Part shown: positions 24,801-29,849 of the stretch, one piece after another
Position numbering within the stretch: the stretch's first letter is position 1
How the letters are laid out: the number at the start of each line of letters is the position of its first letter
Assembly (NCBI RefSeq): GCF_000425505.1
Contig: NZ_AUDO01000019.1
Span: forward strand, 1-64,000
Direction: 5' to 3'
DNA from: Flavobacterium frigidarium DSM 17623
GTDB taxonomy: Bacteria; Bacteroidota; Bacteroidia; Flavobacteriales; Flavobacteriaceae
Length of the DNA: 64,000 nucleotides
Made by a program: the position numbers and the translations under genes
The notes under the pieces: generated by a model
The model's database searches: none
What the model was told of the DNA's origin: nothing
What the model saw: the letters and a program-made list of their open reading frames with translations, nothing else

Positions 24801-25486
24801 AAGCAGAAAAAGAAAATCGTTTAAAAGTTAAGATTGAAGCAAAAGACGGTACTGGATTTGATGAGGTTTTATTACAATTTGGAGCACAAACTAATGAGTC
24901 AGGAGCTATGAAGTTGTTTAGTAGAACGCCAACAGCACCATCAGCATACTTGACTGTTTCGGATAAGGACTTATCAGTACGATACCTAACTGATGTTGTT
25001 GCAAATCCTACCGTTTCATTAAATTTCAAAGCGGGAATAGATGGGAATTATGCGGTTAGTGTTGATAGTAAAGCAGCCAACTTTCCTTATTTATTACTAG
25101 AAGATAAAAAAACAAAAACGATAACTGATTTAAATATAAAGTCAACTTATGAATTTAAAGCTTCGGTTAAGGACGCGACCGATAGATTTATAATTCATTT
25201 TACACCTATAAACGTCACACCAGAAGTTACACCGCCAGCTACAATAGAAACAGTTAAGTTAGCGGCACTTATTTACTATGACGGAATTAATATCAACGTA
25301 GATTTAAGTTCGATCGATGACATGACAGATGTTAGGATTTTTGATATTTCAGGAAGAATGTTGATCAACAAAAAAGTAGAAGGAAAAATGATCCATCCAT
25401 TTTCAATGAGAATAAAAAATGAAGTATATATTGTTGTAGTAAGCAGTGCCGGACGATCAGTTAGTAGGAAAGTTTTAGTCTACTAG
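6863..25486 (+). CDS. Giant T9SS-exported multidomain surface adhesin (6207 residues)
   Basis: TTG start; signal peptide 1-20 ending YYVLA. Order of parts: LamG/concanavalin-like domain about 122-300; calcium-binding thrombospondin type 3-like motif about 400-427 (DKDGDGVGDIFDLDADNDG); second LamG about 434-636; second type 3-like motif about 642-680 (DNDNDGIPNHLDTDSDNDG); Ig-like domains about 720-910. Three long right-handed beta-helix-type modules follow (about 912-2046, 2194-3297, 3298-4063), ending SAPDMGAYE, SAPDIGADE and PPNIGAWE. Then come four WxGN..TxW..xxNW repeats near 4065, 4378, 4846 and 5324, three of them separated by domains with YLDSEL. The tail has a VKRYI.....WHFIASP region (near 5770) and a type A sorting domain (VRIFDISGRMLI near 6157, ending RKVLVY). 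It should be exported by Sec then T9SS and anchored on the cell surface. It lies 66 bases after the usher gene and shares its direction, so co-expression is likely. An adhesin role is inferred; no ligand is known. Confidence 0.85.
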   Translation: MKTKLLYILTLFLSSYYVLAQIAPTQNIVCQNEEVTYSYATAYDTYKWTVVGGTPTSTTSSTINVTWGYGNRGTLTFEGFIGGASQGVVSKRIYIDQKAAFTATSNPTIVAGQTTNIGLTFANKSIKLNGTTDYVGISNSSLINLATTDYRTVMLWFKANDVTTRQVLYNEGGATNGLSMYIEGGKVYCLPWESNTPWNAPSANIVTGQWYHVAFVFDQNATDGYHFKGYLNGTLIGAYNEGTKASNGINAHSGAVAIGSNSNIRFQNNTTSSNNYFNGRIDGFKLWNRSLLQSEVIIEKDHVLNAPVVDADLDVYINFDNSVLDLSSTVSAEDGALYGSPTYDDDVPLNPTIVWSPGGANTATIAVNPTTNTSYTYTLTEKLSNVCSQTGSIDVFVTIPNDKDGDGVGDIFDLDADNDGILNAIENNCTPTAGYDGYWSLDNMTTDLSGNNYNAQSGSSVSFSTDSKKGTHSASFNGTSNYLQYSNGTFLNQAITNFSYSIWIKPSSLSGIQTIFEEGGTVNGVAVRLNGATLEAAVREGGDATQKNTATFTYPGDGLWHHVALTYSNGNVILYLDGVASTTLATGFGDLAAHSDAQHIGYSNGGAFGASSANYFGGLMDDIVHYPSVLSGSEISKIVLGCDNDNDGIPNHLDTDSDNDGCFDANEAYGSLVDTNNDGTYGGITGSPQVDAFGKVLSASYATPLTTSGGKSTYTQGISVNVTTVPVNKTACEGQNVTFSATATTATLTTIPATTANTTVSYQWQVSTNNGSTYVDLSGQSGTVASGTSVGLTLTGVTAIMTGNRYRVKFTNEANIIGATATATLTVNPIPTITQTTNASSCGIGSVVLSATASAGTINWYAAATGGSSLGTGTSFTTPVLSTTTSYWVDATNTSCTTVTRTQVTAIISTGNVEVAASTGTIFGCYSTVKEAFDKINDGTHQGVITIKIRGNTTETATATLNNSENGSSLYSSVLLYPTAPNLKIEGSVAGQLINLNGADNVIIDGRVNQLGSTSLSFSNTNSSGSVIQFINDATSNTIRYCNVQGTTSSAASGLIVFGSGDAVGNDNNTIEYCDIRDGATTPTNAIYSAGSSVSADNSTNVVSNCTIYNYFNAATSSNGIYLASNSSAWTISNNKFYQTATRTTTTTGLTHRAIYILTASGINYTVNNNVIGYNSASATGLTTYAGQSTLYRGIEMTVGTATVSNVQGNTVSNINFSTTIGTATTAGIFSGISVLAGNVNMGTTTGNIVGATTGTDVIQVSSTTSLGLINGIYVSSVGTVAISNNNIGGFSTNGGTTIGYTFNGIYTLGVGGNFSIANNTIGSKTTANSITIGDAGTLGAVCTFRGIFNSGSGLISITTNTIQNTTVYGTSTSVYYGIINTAGSNSVDITENAVISGTNTGTNSSTAITYYPIYNSAAVSTLSINNNIIRNHSRTATGGYFTAIANVGAVLTNININGNQLGNASGGLITYSAANTVALFGINNTGGAASSELSIQNNDIRGVNYTGASASNANTYISNTAATLKQNISNNTFTNLNVNTTGTITFISNNVTMPANGVQNIDNNSIVTGFVRNSAAGFGAITLFTSTATTNNTGVVVTNNNNNFSNITQGGTSSINGWVNQDAGTGNVDKTIYNNKFENWISGSGAVTALNVNVVSETNKTYSNSIQNISGTGSLTGITTAVGSDKIYQNTINNLSSSGGILTSITGINSTGGITKNIYQNTISNLVGSALTTGSVRGILISGGTTVNVYENKVFSLSAGANTTGTISGIWVTGGSAVNLDRNKIYDLSSSSTAVSTGVVYGIQVSGNTASLITNVTNNVIGDLRVSAASGTDLIRGLGFISTGTTSTTNVYYNTVYLNAAASSGTNSGSSGIYHTTSTTATTATLNLRNNIIINNSTPKGTGTTVAFRRSLGSASALNNYATTSKNNLFYAGTPSSTYLIYSDGTSTAQTFTQYKAGSFTAGTIAPRDQVSVSENLNFISTAGSNANYLKVNTSIATQIESGAVNIADYTVDYLGTTRQGNPGYTGASTSAPDMGAYENDYVAIDASAPSITYTALTNNSCLSNKTISAIISDATGVNVTTGTRPRIYFKKLTNSNVLPATNTSSTDGWKYIETTSTASPFDFSINYSLLFGGATTNDVIQYFITAQDIVTPSPYVGINTGTYAAAPTSVALTSAAFPIGGTINNFTILAGLSGTVTVGTGGTYPTLTGTGGLFAELNSKGLSANLTANIISDIVEPGTNALNQLNYGCTDFSTLTISPSGGAARTISGTVAGGALLNFNGADYVVVDGLNSGGNSLTISNASTASTAGTSTIRFINDATNNTVRNCTIEGASTLASTATILFSTAASVGNVNNSIVSNTIKAVGTNLPTNAIYSAGSSVLIDNSEITISNNTIQDYYNAALASNGILIASNSSAWTISGNKFFQTATRTATTSNTHRGINIITASGVDYSILNNTIGYATATATGTTTYAGAVGNRFFGIEMNVGTLSTSSVQGNKIAGINLSYTASPAITAAPGIFSGISVLGGKLDIGTTTGNTIGATTGNGSITLTSSITANYLSGIYCTSTSTVNIKNNTIGSISTTGALGIGYTFHGINTVGGGQFSVADNTIGSASTANSIAIGTLGTTTTGVCTLNGIYNLATGGITISGNTIQNVSSYGTSASVLNGILNSGASGIVSITNNSIIAATNTGTGVLSGISNTAIATTVAITANKIRNFTKSVATGAVTAISNSGAVLSQISIENNQLGNTTGGLITYSVANSATLLGISNTAGSANCALSIQNNDIRGITYAVAGTNANTYIINSATTLSQTISGNTFTALNVNTTGGIIFISNSVIMPANGIQNVNSNSIATSFTRTAASGAITLFNSIASTNNSNVVVNNNNNNFSNIAINGAATIAGWVNTDAGTGLVTKTISGNTFENWNAGTGTVIAMNVNITSTANATTNNTIRNNTSAGSIYGITTGAGNDKIYSNNIYSLVSTGTVATIVNGIAITSGTEKNIYQNTIYGLQANNITTGSVSGIGVSGGSSTTIYQNKIYDISSSASGLTTGTVNGILVSGTAADQVATIYNNRIAAITAPAANVTDNVRGISMTNTGVRSTTNVYFNSIYLNATSTGTNFGSSAVFHAANTTASTGTLNLRNNIVVNLSTANGSGLTVAFRQSSGTSLRLNNYSSLSNNNLFYGGVPSATNLIYSNGTNSAQDITAYKAGTFTAGTIAPRDQLSVSENPQFISTVGSSVDFLKISNNDITFIESGAVNISGITADFEGQIRAGNSGYAVQTNGAGSAPDIGADEFDGKLPNVIVSNANALSNGSYSKVSGAFAAINSYDQTGKDVVVTLIGSTTEDVTATLNQGAWTSLKMYPTKTGLYVSGTIAAAPLISLNGADNVTLDGRVNQTGSTKSLSIVNTSTSNSAGTATIRLSNSAESNTLKYLNINGSSSSAINGLIEFATSTTGNGNDNTVIEYNAISNSAGNRPINAIYSLGTAGKENSSNIIRYNTIFDFVNNNSSSNGINLAANSSDWSISNNSFYETNTMVPTTGSYVYTAILIDDVNGNNFTISSNYIGGKAAVNGGGAWTVNANTNHSFRGIYLNVGAVTASSIQSNSIQNFNYTSSSATPWRGIEVNAGTVNIGTTTGNVIGSATGTGSITLTTNTNADSYGIYIGSDNTVSISKNNIGSISIYGSSTTAAHSFTGIYKKSGVAGTINITQNVIGSTGTSSSIATLSTASTASVGQNLIGVYLQSTGNHTLTSNTIVNLINAYTGTQVSRTVGVYTTAGTATLVKNSIHDLFSTALGTTTGTVSGVEMTGTAAVNTVTETVIYNLSNTNAAFTGYITGISFSGSTGANLVNRNFIRNLSVSSSAANASIYGIRIGQGTATFANNIVTLGGNTATTIYGIYSSGTSGSSSSLYFNTVYINGSLGSGIANKSYAFYEAAGGTVRDFRNNIFSNFRTTSAGTNAHYAVFLNYSGASNLTLDYNIYWASGTGGVIGNYNGSNVTSLPIVSGQDANSSISIPGFSNAGGLTAADYKVNSSTVGVAGTGIILDYAQTARGIPPNIGAWEFNTNSWVGNINTDFNTAGNWSAGSVPLEEASIVFAVSPIRDCVLDQDRIVGSIVNGPATYKFVVNGKALTLRGDLYLTNGGQIDATVAGSTVIFESDELQTISSGAFVSNTIPNLTINNVVGVTSNSDLTITGILNLLSANPSDVKGTFDTGTKIITMGEDAITIGDGDLTGIVQRNSFSANKDYSFNGKNMVVFFENTGTLPTSVSVKLSIVANPSWKTSGVKRMYALIQTGAVGSSPTAATIKAGYLDSELNNNDESKLVYFSYRNPPGTLFEHGRASINTTENWVKLSNINMAFFPSTFGTLELGLSANEIETLTWNGSVSTSWTTVNNWTPNGAPSDFVNIIIPDAATTTFDPIVPIATTIRAIELQSGSILNAVANAQMTLIDGADVWVNEGGVFNPNTSTILFKSDTADISGATSFYNVTVDTDANLLMKTGSTMRIAGAMNNNGVWRPAWDGNVTTVEYNGANQNVVIPYAATNRYSSLILSGSGTKTLPSTNLSILGNLTLAGTVSVTTPNSMVIVGDLSLGANTTFDAGANTHTVGGNFTHSGILNTIGSTFVMNGLTAAQSISGTAVTTAFNNLVVLNTFGVTVSKDVTVNGTLDLQSDNPTAILGSLDMGINTLSLAATATNTGIGDVTGIVKRAHTFVTGQTYTFGNSKTLMIFGSTGTKASQVSVKTKIGTAPTWKTTAVKRVYDLAQVGANNNFATIQLNYLDSELNGADESQLVFFGAIGLPTPTVVEYGYNSKDESNNSIDLINVSVGARPSAFGQTEIALSSSENPNITWNGSQSTDWNNPFNWSPNSYPNKFTRMTIPNATTTTYDPILPALAESHQLIIQNAGILNAGPTSELYFYNENAEVVWQNSGGIFNAGTSTVVFTDLDLKISGATNFNSVIINTGASLTPQANSTIGIGGTLSNNGILDATSFLNTINYNGATQTVIYANGTIPGYYNLSLSGTDVKTMPNQVMNVLGDVTTSGMASITANNVLDIAGSLSIGSGSLFNMGLFDHEIGGNFVNNGSFTTQTGTTILLNGTALQTISGASLTSFKNLSINNSAGVNSSMDLTVEGNLNLVTANPTAVRGALNMTGTTSLNMGALAATIGMGDVSGIVRREHVFNNGQDYDFGNPYTTINFLNVTGSTKPTWVSSKIVLGTAPSWRSSAINRYYSFAQSGGNDRMIVKLHYLDSELHGTETDETQLVYWDGYDPNLAVNNFVKSFPRNQNGNEATNNWLQLTGPAIDFLATSTSLDVKQWSLSYSNVTVHTWTGNGSASYDGDWSLPGNWNGGVPNIDDAVLIPNPSNLPSDNNGDLAPYRNVLPLIAPATAKTLEIAAGATLVVSDYDIAVAGNTNAWVNNGGFTAGTATVSFSGATATISGTTNFNNLTVNSDSTLTPQTGTITRVANAVTNNGLLNVSAFSNTFEYNGMNQTVINPLAGTGGYHNLIFSNSGTKTMLPTSGGAALKINGFFTISGTAVSTTVNPLAIKGDFTIDPTASFTTGAFTHQVGGNFISNGSFTASTGSTLEMNGSASQSIGGLATPLLLNSLTISNTGGTVTTARDLTASSNFTNSGILDMSNFILSVGNTINNSGTLLTAVPAVKSLYPIPAGKEWGGTVVYNVDAAQNAVAGSFTNLTINNGVGVTISNAAQIGISGTLLINSNKKLIVDAANTLTVSGTITNNGGTAGLILESNSSGNASLIHNSNNVPATVKRYISGVKEAWHFIASPVSNQTISGTDWTPTGTYGNGTGYDLYLWNEPTPCWTYLLNTTAAPTWPSLHPSANFVTARGYLYSTQAVNPTKEFAGLLNNGTITYPLTNSSPDLTVKGFNLIGNPYPSTIDWKATTGWTRSALVTAAGGYDMYIWNPAANNYGVFNSNGTTGTNSVTQYIAPTQGFFVRASTAGSITMGNAVRVNTGANNWMRVQAEKENRLKVKIEAKDGTGFDEVLLQFGAQTNESGAMKLFSRTPTAPSAYLTVSDKDLSVRYLTDVVANPTVSLNFKAGIDGNYAVSVDSKAANFPYLLLEDKKTKTITDLNIKSTYEFKASVKDATDRFIIHFTPINVTPEVTPPATIETVKLAALIYYDGININVDLSSIDDMTDVRIFDISGRMLINKKVEGKMIHPFSMRIKNEVYIVVVSSAGRSVSRKVLVY
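9597..13000 (+). repeat. Beta-helix module A inside the giant adhesin
   Basis: First of three long, related modules. It opens with GCYSTVKEAFDKINDG and contains many short coils of the N-N-x-I-x-N type. It includes SSNGIYLASNSSAWTISNN (about 10217-10270), which has a close counterpart about 3.86 kb downstream in module B, and ends with SAPDMGAYENDY. Amino-acid and nucleotide similarity to module B is obvious by eye over most of the length. Confidence 0.7.
13442..16752 (+). repeat. Beta-helix module B inside the giant adhesin
   Basis: Second module, colinear with module A: LASNGILIASNSSAWTISGN (about 14070-14130), GTTTGNTIGATTGN, a ..APRDQLSVSEN.. stretch near 16513 matching APRDQVSVSEN near 12760, and the ending SAPDIGADEFDG. 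Modules A and B are separated by an Ig-like linker (13000-13440). The pattern suggests an in-frame tandem duplication followed by divergence. Confidence 0.7.
16755..19050 (+). repeat. Shorter beta-helix module C inside the giant adhesin
   Basis: Third, shorter and more diverged copy. It has the same opening idea (a SKVSGAFAAINSYDQTG stretch matching the start of module A), SSSNGINLAANSSDWSISNN (about 17385-17440), GTTTGNVIGSATG, and the ending PPNIGAWEFNT. The region matching the APRDQ stretch of modules A and B is missing. Confidence 0.6.
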
Positions 25487-25501
25487 TTATAATTATTTAA
25501 G

Positions 25502-25530
25502 AACCCTATTCTGATTTATGAATAGGGTTT
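25502..25530 (+). terminator. Hairpin terminator after the giant adhesin gene
   Basis: AACCCTATTC (25502-25511) pairs with GAATAGGGTT (25520-25529) across an 8-base loop, 16 bases after the stop. The T run after it is short. It plausibly ends the whole pilus-like locus. The stretch from 25531 to the next gene at 25709 shows nothing else I can name. Confidence 0.7.
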
Positions 25531-25708
25531 ATAATCGAAAATGGGATCACTTTGTGTAAGGGATAGCAGTGGCATCCTTTTATGAATGTGTAGTTGACTT
25601 TTTAGGAAATTGCACTATTATAAAAGATAGAACGAATAGCCCGACCCGCAGGGATACACCATAAAATTTTCATTTCTAAACGATTTAAGTTGGAATGTGG
25701 CTTATAGT

Positions 25709-26971
25709 TTAATGTGTAATTAGGAGAAAAACTTGTTGTAATAAAAGGCCGCACGCATAGGCACCATAAGTCCCTACTGCATATCCTAAGACTGCTAATA
25801 ATACGCCTACTGGCGCTAGAAACGGACTAAAGGCGGCTGCAACAATGGGTGCCGATGCAGCTCCTCCAATATTCGCTTGGCTTCCTACTGCAACATAAAA
25901 AAATGGTGCCTTGATAATTTTTGCCACTATAATCATCACTACGATGTGTGTTGTTATCCATATTATTCCCACTAAGAACAGCAGAGGGTTGTCAAGTAAG
26001 GCGCCTAGATTCATGTGTGTTCCTATGGTTGCAACAAGAATGTACAGGAATACGGTTCCAATTTTTGAAGCACCAAAGCTTTCTATTTTACGAACTTTAG
26101 TAAAGGATAATAATACTCCTGCCGTGGTCGTAATGATAACTAACCAGAAAAATTCATTAGTGAAAGAATATTTTTCTAGTTCGGGGTAGTTGACTTTGAA
26201 AAACGGGGCTATTATATCTGCTAAAAAGTGGCCTAAGCCTGTTAGTCCAAATGCTACCATAAGGACTATCATTATATTATTTGTAGTTAATGATTGTCTT
26301 TTTCCTGCTTGCTCTTCTTCTAGTTTTTTCTCTAGTTCAGCTATGGGAGCGCTATCTGCTTTTAACCACTTGTCTATTTTTTCAGATTTTTGAGCGCCAT
26401 ATAGTAAGAACCCCATCCATAAGTTAGCGACTAAGACATCTACTGCAATCATTTGTGCAAAGAGGCTCTTACTTGCGCCAAAAACCTCTAACATTGCTGT
26501 TTGATTTGCACCTCCTCCAATCCAGCTTCCTGCGATTGTTGATAAGCCCTTCCATACTTCCTCACCGTTTGATAATGCTACTTCAGGGAAAAAATTACCT
26601 ACGATGTACAAAGCTAGGGGGCCGCCTATCACTATACCAAGTGTTCCCGCCAAAAACATAATTATAGCTTTACTACCTAGCTTTTTTAAAGCAACAAAAT
26701 TGATGCTCAAAGTTAGTAATACTAAGCTGGCTGGTAATAAATAGCGAGAAGCGATGGTATATAAATTAGAAGATTCTCCTGAAATGATATCGAAGGTATT
26801 TAAAAGTGCCGGAATAAAATAACAAAGCAATACTGAAGGCACAATGCTGTAGAATTTTTTATAAAAAGCTTTTTCGCTAGACGAAGTAATGAATATTACG
26901 CCGAGTATTATGAGTAAAATACCTAGTACGACTGCATCATTACTGATTAATGGAGTGTGTTGATCATTCAT
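25709..26971 (-). CDS. DUF819 family integral membrane protein
   Basis: 420 residues, almost wholly hydrophobic, with about ten or eleven membrane segments. The middle has the DUF819 (YjcL-like) signature: STIAGSWIGGGANQTAM near 145-161, and a related half-repeat VGSQANIGGAASAPIVAAAF near 368-387. The two GG-(A)N motifs in inverted halves suggest a transporter-like fold similar to sodium-coupled carriers, but no substrate is established for the family. A charged loop (KKLEEEQAGKRQ) lies near 212. It starts 61 bases downstream of the DUF456 gene on the same strand, so the two probably form a short operon. Family assignment is confident; function unknown. Confidence 0.85.
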   Translation of the reverse strand: MNDQHTPLISNDAVVLGILLIILGVIFITSSSEKAFYKKFYSIVPSVLLCYFIPALLNTFDIISGESSNLYTIASRYLLPASLVLLTLSINFVALKKLGSKAIIMFLAGTLGIVIGGPLALYIVGNFFPEVALSNGEEVWKGLSTIAGSWIGGGANQTAMLEVFGASKSLFAQMIAVDVLVANLWMGFLLYGAQKSEKIDKWLKADSAPIAELEKKLEEEQAGKRQSLTTNNIMIVLMVAFGLTGLGHFLADIIAPFFKVNYPELEKYSFTNEFFWLVIITTTAGVLLSFTKVRKIESFGASKIGTVFLYILVATIGTHMNLGALLDNPLLFLVGIIWITTHIVVMIIVAKIIKAPFFYVAVGSQANIGGAASAPIVAAAFSPFLAPVGVLLAVLGYAVGTYGAYACGLLLQQVFLLITH

Positions 26972-27032
26972 GTTTTTTTGTAATTGTAGTTAGTTTAATA
27001 GTGTATAATATTATCGAAGGCTGCTTCATTTA

Positions 27033-27533
27033 TTATAGCAGCTGCTCCTTATATTTCCAAAATAAGTTAATAAAAAGACCTAAATAAAAAAGACAAACAG
27101 CAAATTGAAATACTATAGAAATCAAGAAACCAATTAGTGAACCTGTTGCCGCTTTTAAAGCAGCTTGTATATTAGATTTGTTAAACACTAGTTCGCCAAC
27201 TAGTCCGCCAATGAAAGCACCCAACAGAAAACCAAGTGGAATAGGTAGCAGGAAACCAGCGACTAAACCTATATTTGTTCCCCAAATACCATATTTGCTT
27301 CCGCCAAAATGTTTAGTTCCTTTTGATGGTATGATGTAATCTAGCACCGTTACAACAAGTACAATAAACAGCGTGGAACCCAAGAGATAATAGTTAAACG
27401 GGACAACACTAGTAAAGTGTAATAGAAGAAGTCCTAACCAACTAATGGTGGCACCAGGCAAAACGGGTAAAATGCTTCCTGCTATACCTATTAACATACA
27501 TAGTAATCCTAAGAATAAAAGTAAGATGTCCAT
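27033..27533 (-). CDS. DUF456 family membrane protein
   Basis: 166 residues with four to five membrane segments and the DUF456 pattern: a Gly-rich N-terminal hairpin (GLLCMLIGIAGSILPVLPG near 9-27), a central DYIIPSKGTKHFGGSKYGIWG stretch near 65-85, and a Gly-rich GAFIGGLVGE turn near 105. It has no known enzymatic residues and its role is not established. It is the upstream gene of a probable two-gene operon with the DUF819 protein. The 246-base divergent gap to the next gene (27534-27779) must contain its promoter, but I could not identify a convincing one. Confidence 0.8.
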   Translation of the reverse strand: MDILLLFLGLLCMLIGIAGSILPVLPGATISWLGLLLLHFTSVVPFNYYLLGSTLFIVLVVTVLDYIIPSKGTKHFGGSKYGIWGTNIGLVAGFLLPIPLGFLLGAFIGGLVGELVFNKSNIQAALKAATGSLIGFLISIVFQFAVCLFYLGLFINLFWKYKEQLL

Positions 27534-27779
27534 AACGTAATTTTTTGTAGTTTTATACCCGATTAAGATAGTAAATCGTAAATTGGTTTTTCTCTTGATA
27601 AAAGAACAGGTTATTTTCGAAAACGTATAAAAATAGTATTTTTTATTTCAATTGTTTGTTTGCGTTCTATGGATTGTTCGATAATGAGTTGTGCTTTTGT
27701 CTTTAAATGAAGTACGATCTTCAACCAAAATAAAAATAATGATGCTACAATATAATGGTATCTAATTTAAAATAACATT

Positions 27780-28256
27780 TTGAAATATTACCAGTTACTA
27801 CTTATTGCTATGCTATTCAATTCTTGTCAATATTTTGACAAGCAAGTTCCTTCTGAAAAGGAGTTGCTGCAAAAGGAGTTGAAATCGATCAACTGGAATG
27901 AGGTTGATGAGTACCCCTCTTTTGTTGATTGCAATAAAATGGATAGTAAAACAGAACGCCAACAATGTTTTTTTCAATATTTAACGACCTTGATTCAAGA
28001 GAAGATTATGGTTGATACTTTGTCAATTATGTATCCTGAGTTAGATACCATTCAAGTATTAGTTACTGTTTTTCCTAATTCTAAACTTAAATTCGAACCT
28101 CAATTCCCGAAGGATTCTGTTGCTTATGACACAATTAAAATCGACAGTATTTTACATGCTCGACTGATTGATTTTCCTAAAGTTAATCCTGCAATAAAAC
28201 GTGGAATTCCCGTTAAAACGCAGTTTATTTTACCTGTAATAATAAAAGTAGAATAA
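27780..28256 (+). CDS. Small hypothetical lipoprotein
   Basis: 158 residues, TTG start. The N-terminus is a lipoprotein signal: KYYQLLLIAMLFNSC with the acceptor Cys at residue 16, so the mature protein is probably lipid-anchored. The rest has a Cys pair (DCNKMDSKTERQQCFF near 57-72) and a C-terminal stretch with PVKTQFILPVIIKVE, which resembles the end of TonB C-terminal-like domains (a beta strand after a short helix). I do not recognise a family with certainty. It ends 3 bases before the DUF4184 gene and is probably co-transcribed with it. Confidence 0.55.
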   Translation: MKYYQLLLIAMLFNSCQYFDKQVPSEKELLQKELKSINWNEVDEYPSFVDCNKMDSKTERQQCFFQYLTTLIQEKIMVDTLSIMYPELDTIQVLVTVFPNSKLKFEPQFPKDSVAYDTIKIDSILHARLIDFPKVNPAIKRGIPVKTQFILPVIIKVE

Positions 28257-28259
28257 ATA

Positions 28260-28973
28260 ATGCCTTTTACTTTTTCTCATCCTGCAATTATATTACCGCT
28301 TTTTAAACATGAAAAAATATCTGCAACTGCGTTAGTTGTTGGCTCTATGTCTCCTGATTTTGAATATTTTTTCAGAATGAAAATGCAAAGTGAAATCAGT
28401 CATAGTTTTTTAGGTATTTTGTTAATTGATTTTCCACTTGGTATTTTTGTCATGTGTGTATTTCACGGCATTATTAAAAATAGCTTAATAGATCATCTTC
28501 CGTCTTTTTTTAAAGCTAGATTACAGTTGTTAAAAAATAGTAATTGGTTTATTTATTTGAAAGATAATATGTTAGTCGTTTGTATATCCTTTATAATTGG
28601 AGCGCTTTCTCACCTTTTTTGGGACTCGATGACTCATTGGGATGGCTATATTGTACAGCGAGTAGCTTTCTTAAACGCTCCGATTTTAAATATCCCAATC
28701 TATAAACTAATGCAACATTTAAGCAGTATCGTGGGTTTAGCCATAATATTGCATTTTATTTATAAACTTCCAGTCCTACCTACAACTCCCACTACTGAAC
28801 CTATGAAATATTGGATGGCAGTAACCTTAATAACATCAGTAATACTGGCGTTGCGATTTAGTTTTGGTTTACAATTACAGGAAATAGGAAGTTTAATTGT
28901 AAGTATTTTATTTTCGGGAATGATTGCGCTTACCGTTGTTGGCTTATTATATAAAAGTAAAACAGCAAATTAA
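28260..28973 (+). CDS. DUF4184 family membrane protein
   Basis: 237 residues. It opens with the DUF4184 signature MPFTFSHPAIILPL, followed by ALVVGSMSPDFEYF (near 25-38) and a central GALSHLFWDSMTHWDGY (near 113-129). Several membrane segments fill the second half. The His and Asp residues in the two conserved loops (SHPA, SPDFEYF, SHLFWDSMTH) are arranged as in membrane-embedded metal-dependent hydrolases of the YdjM/DUF457 type, but activity has not been shown for this family. It follows the lipoprotein gene directly. Confidence 0.8.
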   Translation: MPFTFSHPAIILPLFKHEKISATALVVGSMSPDFEYFFRMKMQSEISHSFLGILLIDFPLGIFVMCVFHGIIKNSLIDHLPSFFKARLQLLKNSNWFIYLKDNMLVVCISFIIGALSHLFWDSMTHWDGYIVQRVAFLNAPILNIPIYKLMQHLSSIVGLAIILHFIYKLPVLPTTPTTEPMKYWMAVTLITSVILALRFSFGLQLQEIGSLIVSILFSGMIALTVVGLLYKSKTAN

Positions 28974-29294
28974 AAAGTTGTATACTTTCTGCTTTGTTCG
29001 TTTCAAAATCTTTTACAGGCATTGCTTTGGCAATTCTATGGCCACTCTCGCTTCGTTAAAAGAAAATAAAAGCAATAGTGCGTTTTAAAAATAGCAGCAC
29101 AACTATAATGAATTGCGTAGTTTTGTATCGAATAGTAATGATGCTTGAAGAATGAAATTATCAGGGGAATGATTGTAGAATTATCTTAGCAAACCGCATC
29201 CTATGAGTTACAATTATACTCAAGCATTTAACTTACTTCTATCAATTTCGATGATTCGAGATTAGGAATGATTTTCATTTAAAAATATAATAAA
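28974..29294. other. Gap between DUF4184 gene and ruvC
   Basis: Contains no open frame with recognisable content and no RNA gene. A TAGTTTTG at 29118-29125 fits the TAnnTTTG element of Bacteroidota promoters, but no TTG stands at the right distance upstream and it lies about 170 bases from ruvC. It is at best a weak candidate. No hairpin terminator for the upstream gene is evident. Confidence 0.4.
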
Positions 29295-29849
29295 TTGGCA
29301 AACGAACGCATTATATTAGGAATTGACCCGGGAACCACGATAATGGGTTTTGGGTTAATCAAGGTAGTGAACAAAAAAATGGAATTTATTCAATTGAATG
29401 AGTTACAGTTGAATAAAATGGATGACCATTACATGAAACTGAAACGCATTTTTGAACGAACAATTGAATTGATTGATACACATCACCCTGATGAAATTGC
29501 AATTGAAGCTCCGTTTTTTGGAAAAAATGTGCAATCTATGTTAAAGCTAGGGCGGGCTCAAGGTGTTGCAATGGCTGCAGGTTTGTCGAGAGACATTCCT
29601 ATAACTGAATATGAGCCAAAAAAAATAAAAATGGCAATCACAGGAAATGGTAATGCTAGTAAAGAACAGGTTGCTAAGATGCTCCAGCAATTGTTGGGTC
29701 TGAAGGAATTGCCTAAAAATCTCGATTCAACTGATGGATTGGCAGCAGCAGTTTGTCATTTTTTTAATTCAGGTAAGGTGATTGGTACTAAAAGCTACAG
29801 TGGCTGGGATGCATTTGTTAAACAAAATGAAGAACGAGTTAAAAAATGA
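29295..29849 (+). CDS. ruvC: Holliday junction resolvase RuvC
   Basis: 184 residues, TTG start. RuvC is the dimeric endonuclease that cuts Holliday junctions on the RuvAB complex during recombination repair. The acidic active site is visible: D in [14 protein letters not shown] near residue 10-12, E in [14 protein letters not shown] near 72, and the C-terminal pair in [16 protein letters not shown] near 143-150. The [15 protein letters not shown] helix is also typical. Length is normal for the family. Its last four bases overlap the hemW start (ATGA), so the two are translationally coupled. Confidence 0.95.
   Translation: MANERIILGIDPGTTIMGFGLIKVVNKKMEFIQLNELQLNKMDDHYMKLKRIFERTIELIDTHHPDEIAIEAPFFGKNVQSMLKLGRAQGVAMAAGLSRDIPITEYEPKKIKMAITGNGNASKEQVAKMLQQLLGLKELPKNLDSTDGLAAAVCHFFNSGKVIGTKSYSGWDAFVKQNEERVKK

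Noticed and set aside
28974..29294. A tRNA or small RNA gene in the gap before ruvC
   Set aside because: No cloverleaf with a GGTTCGAATCC-type arm could be paired and no terminator-like hairpin follows.
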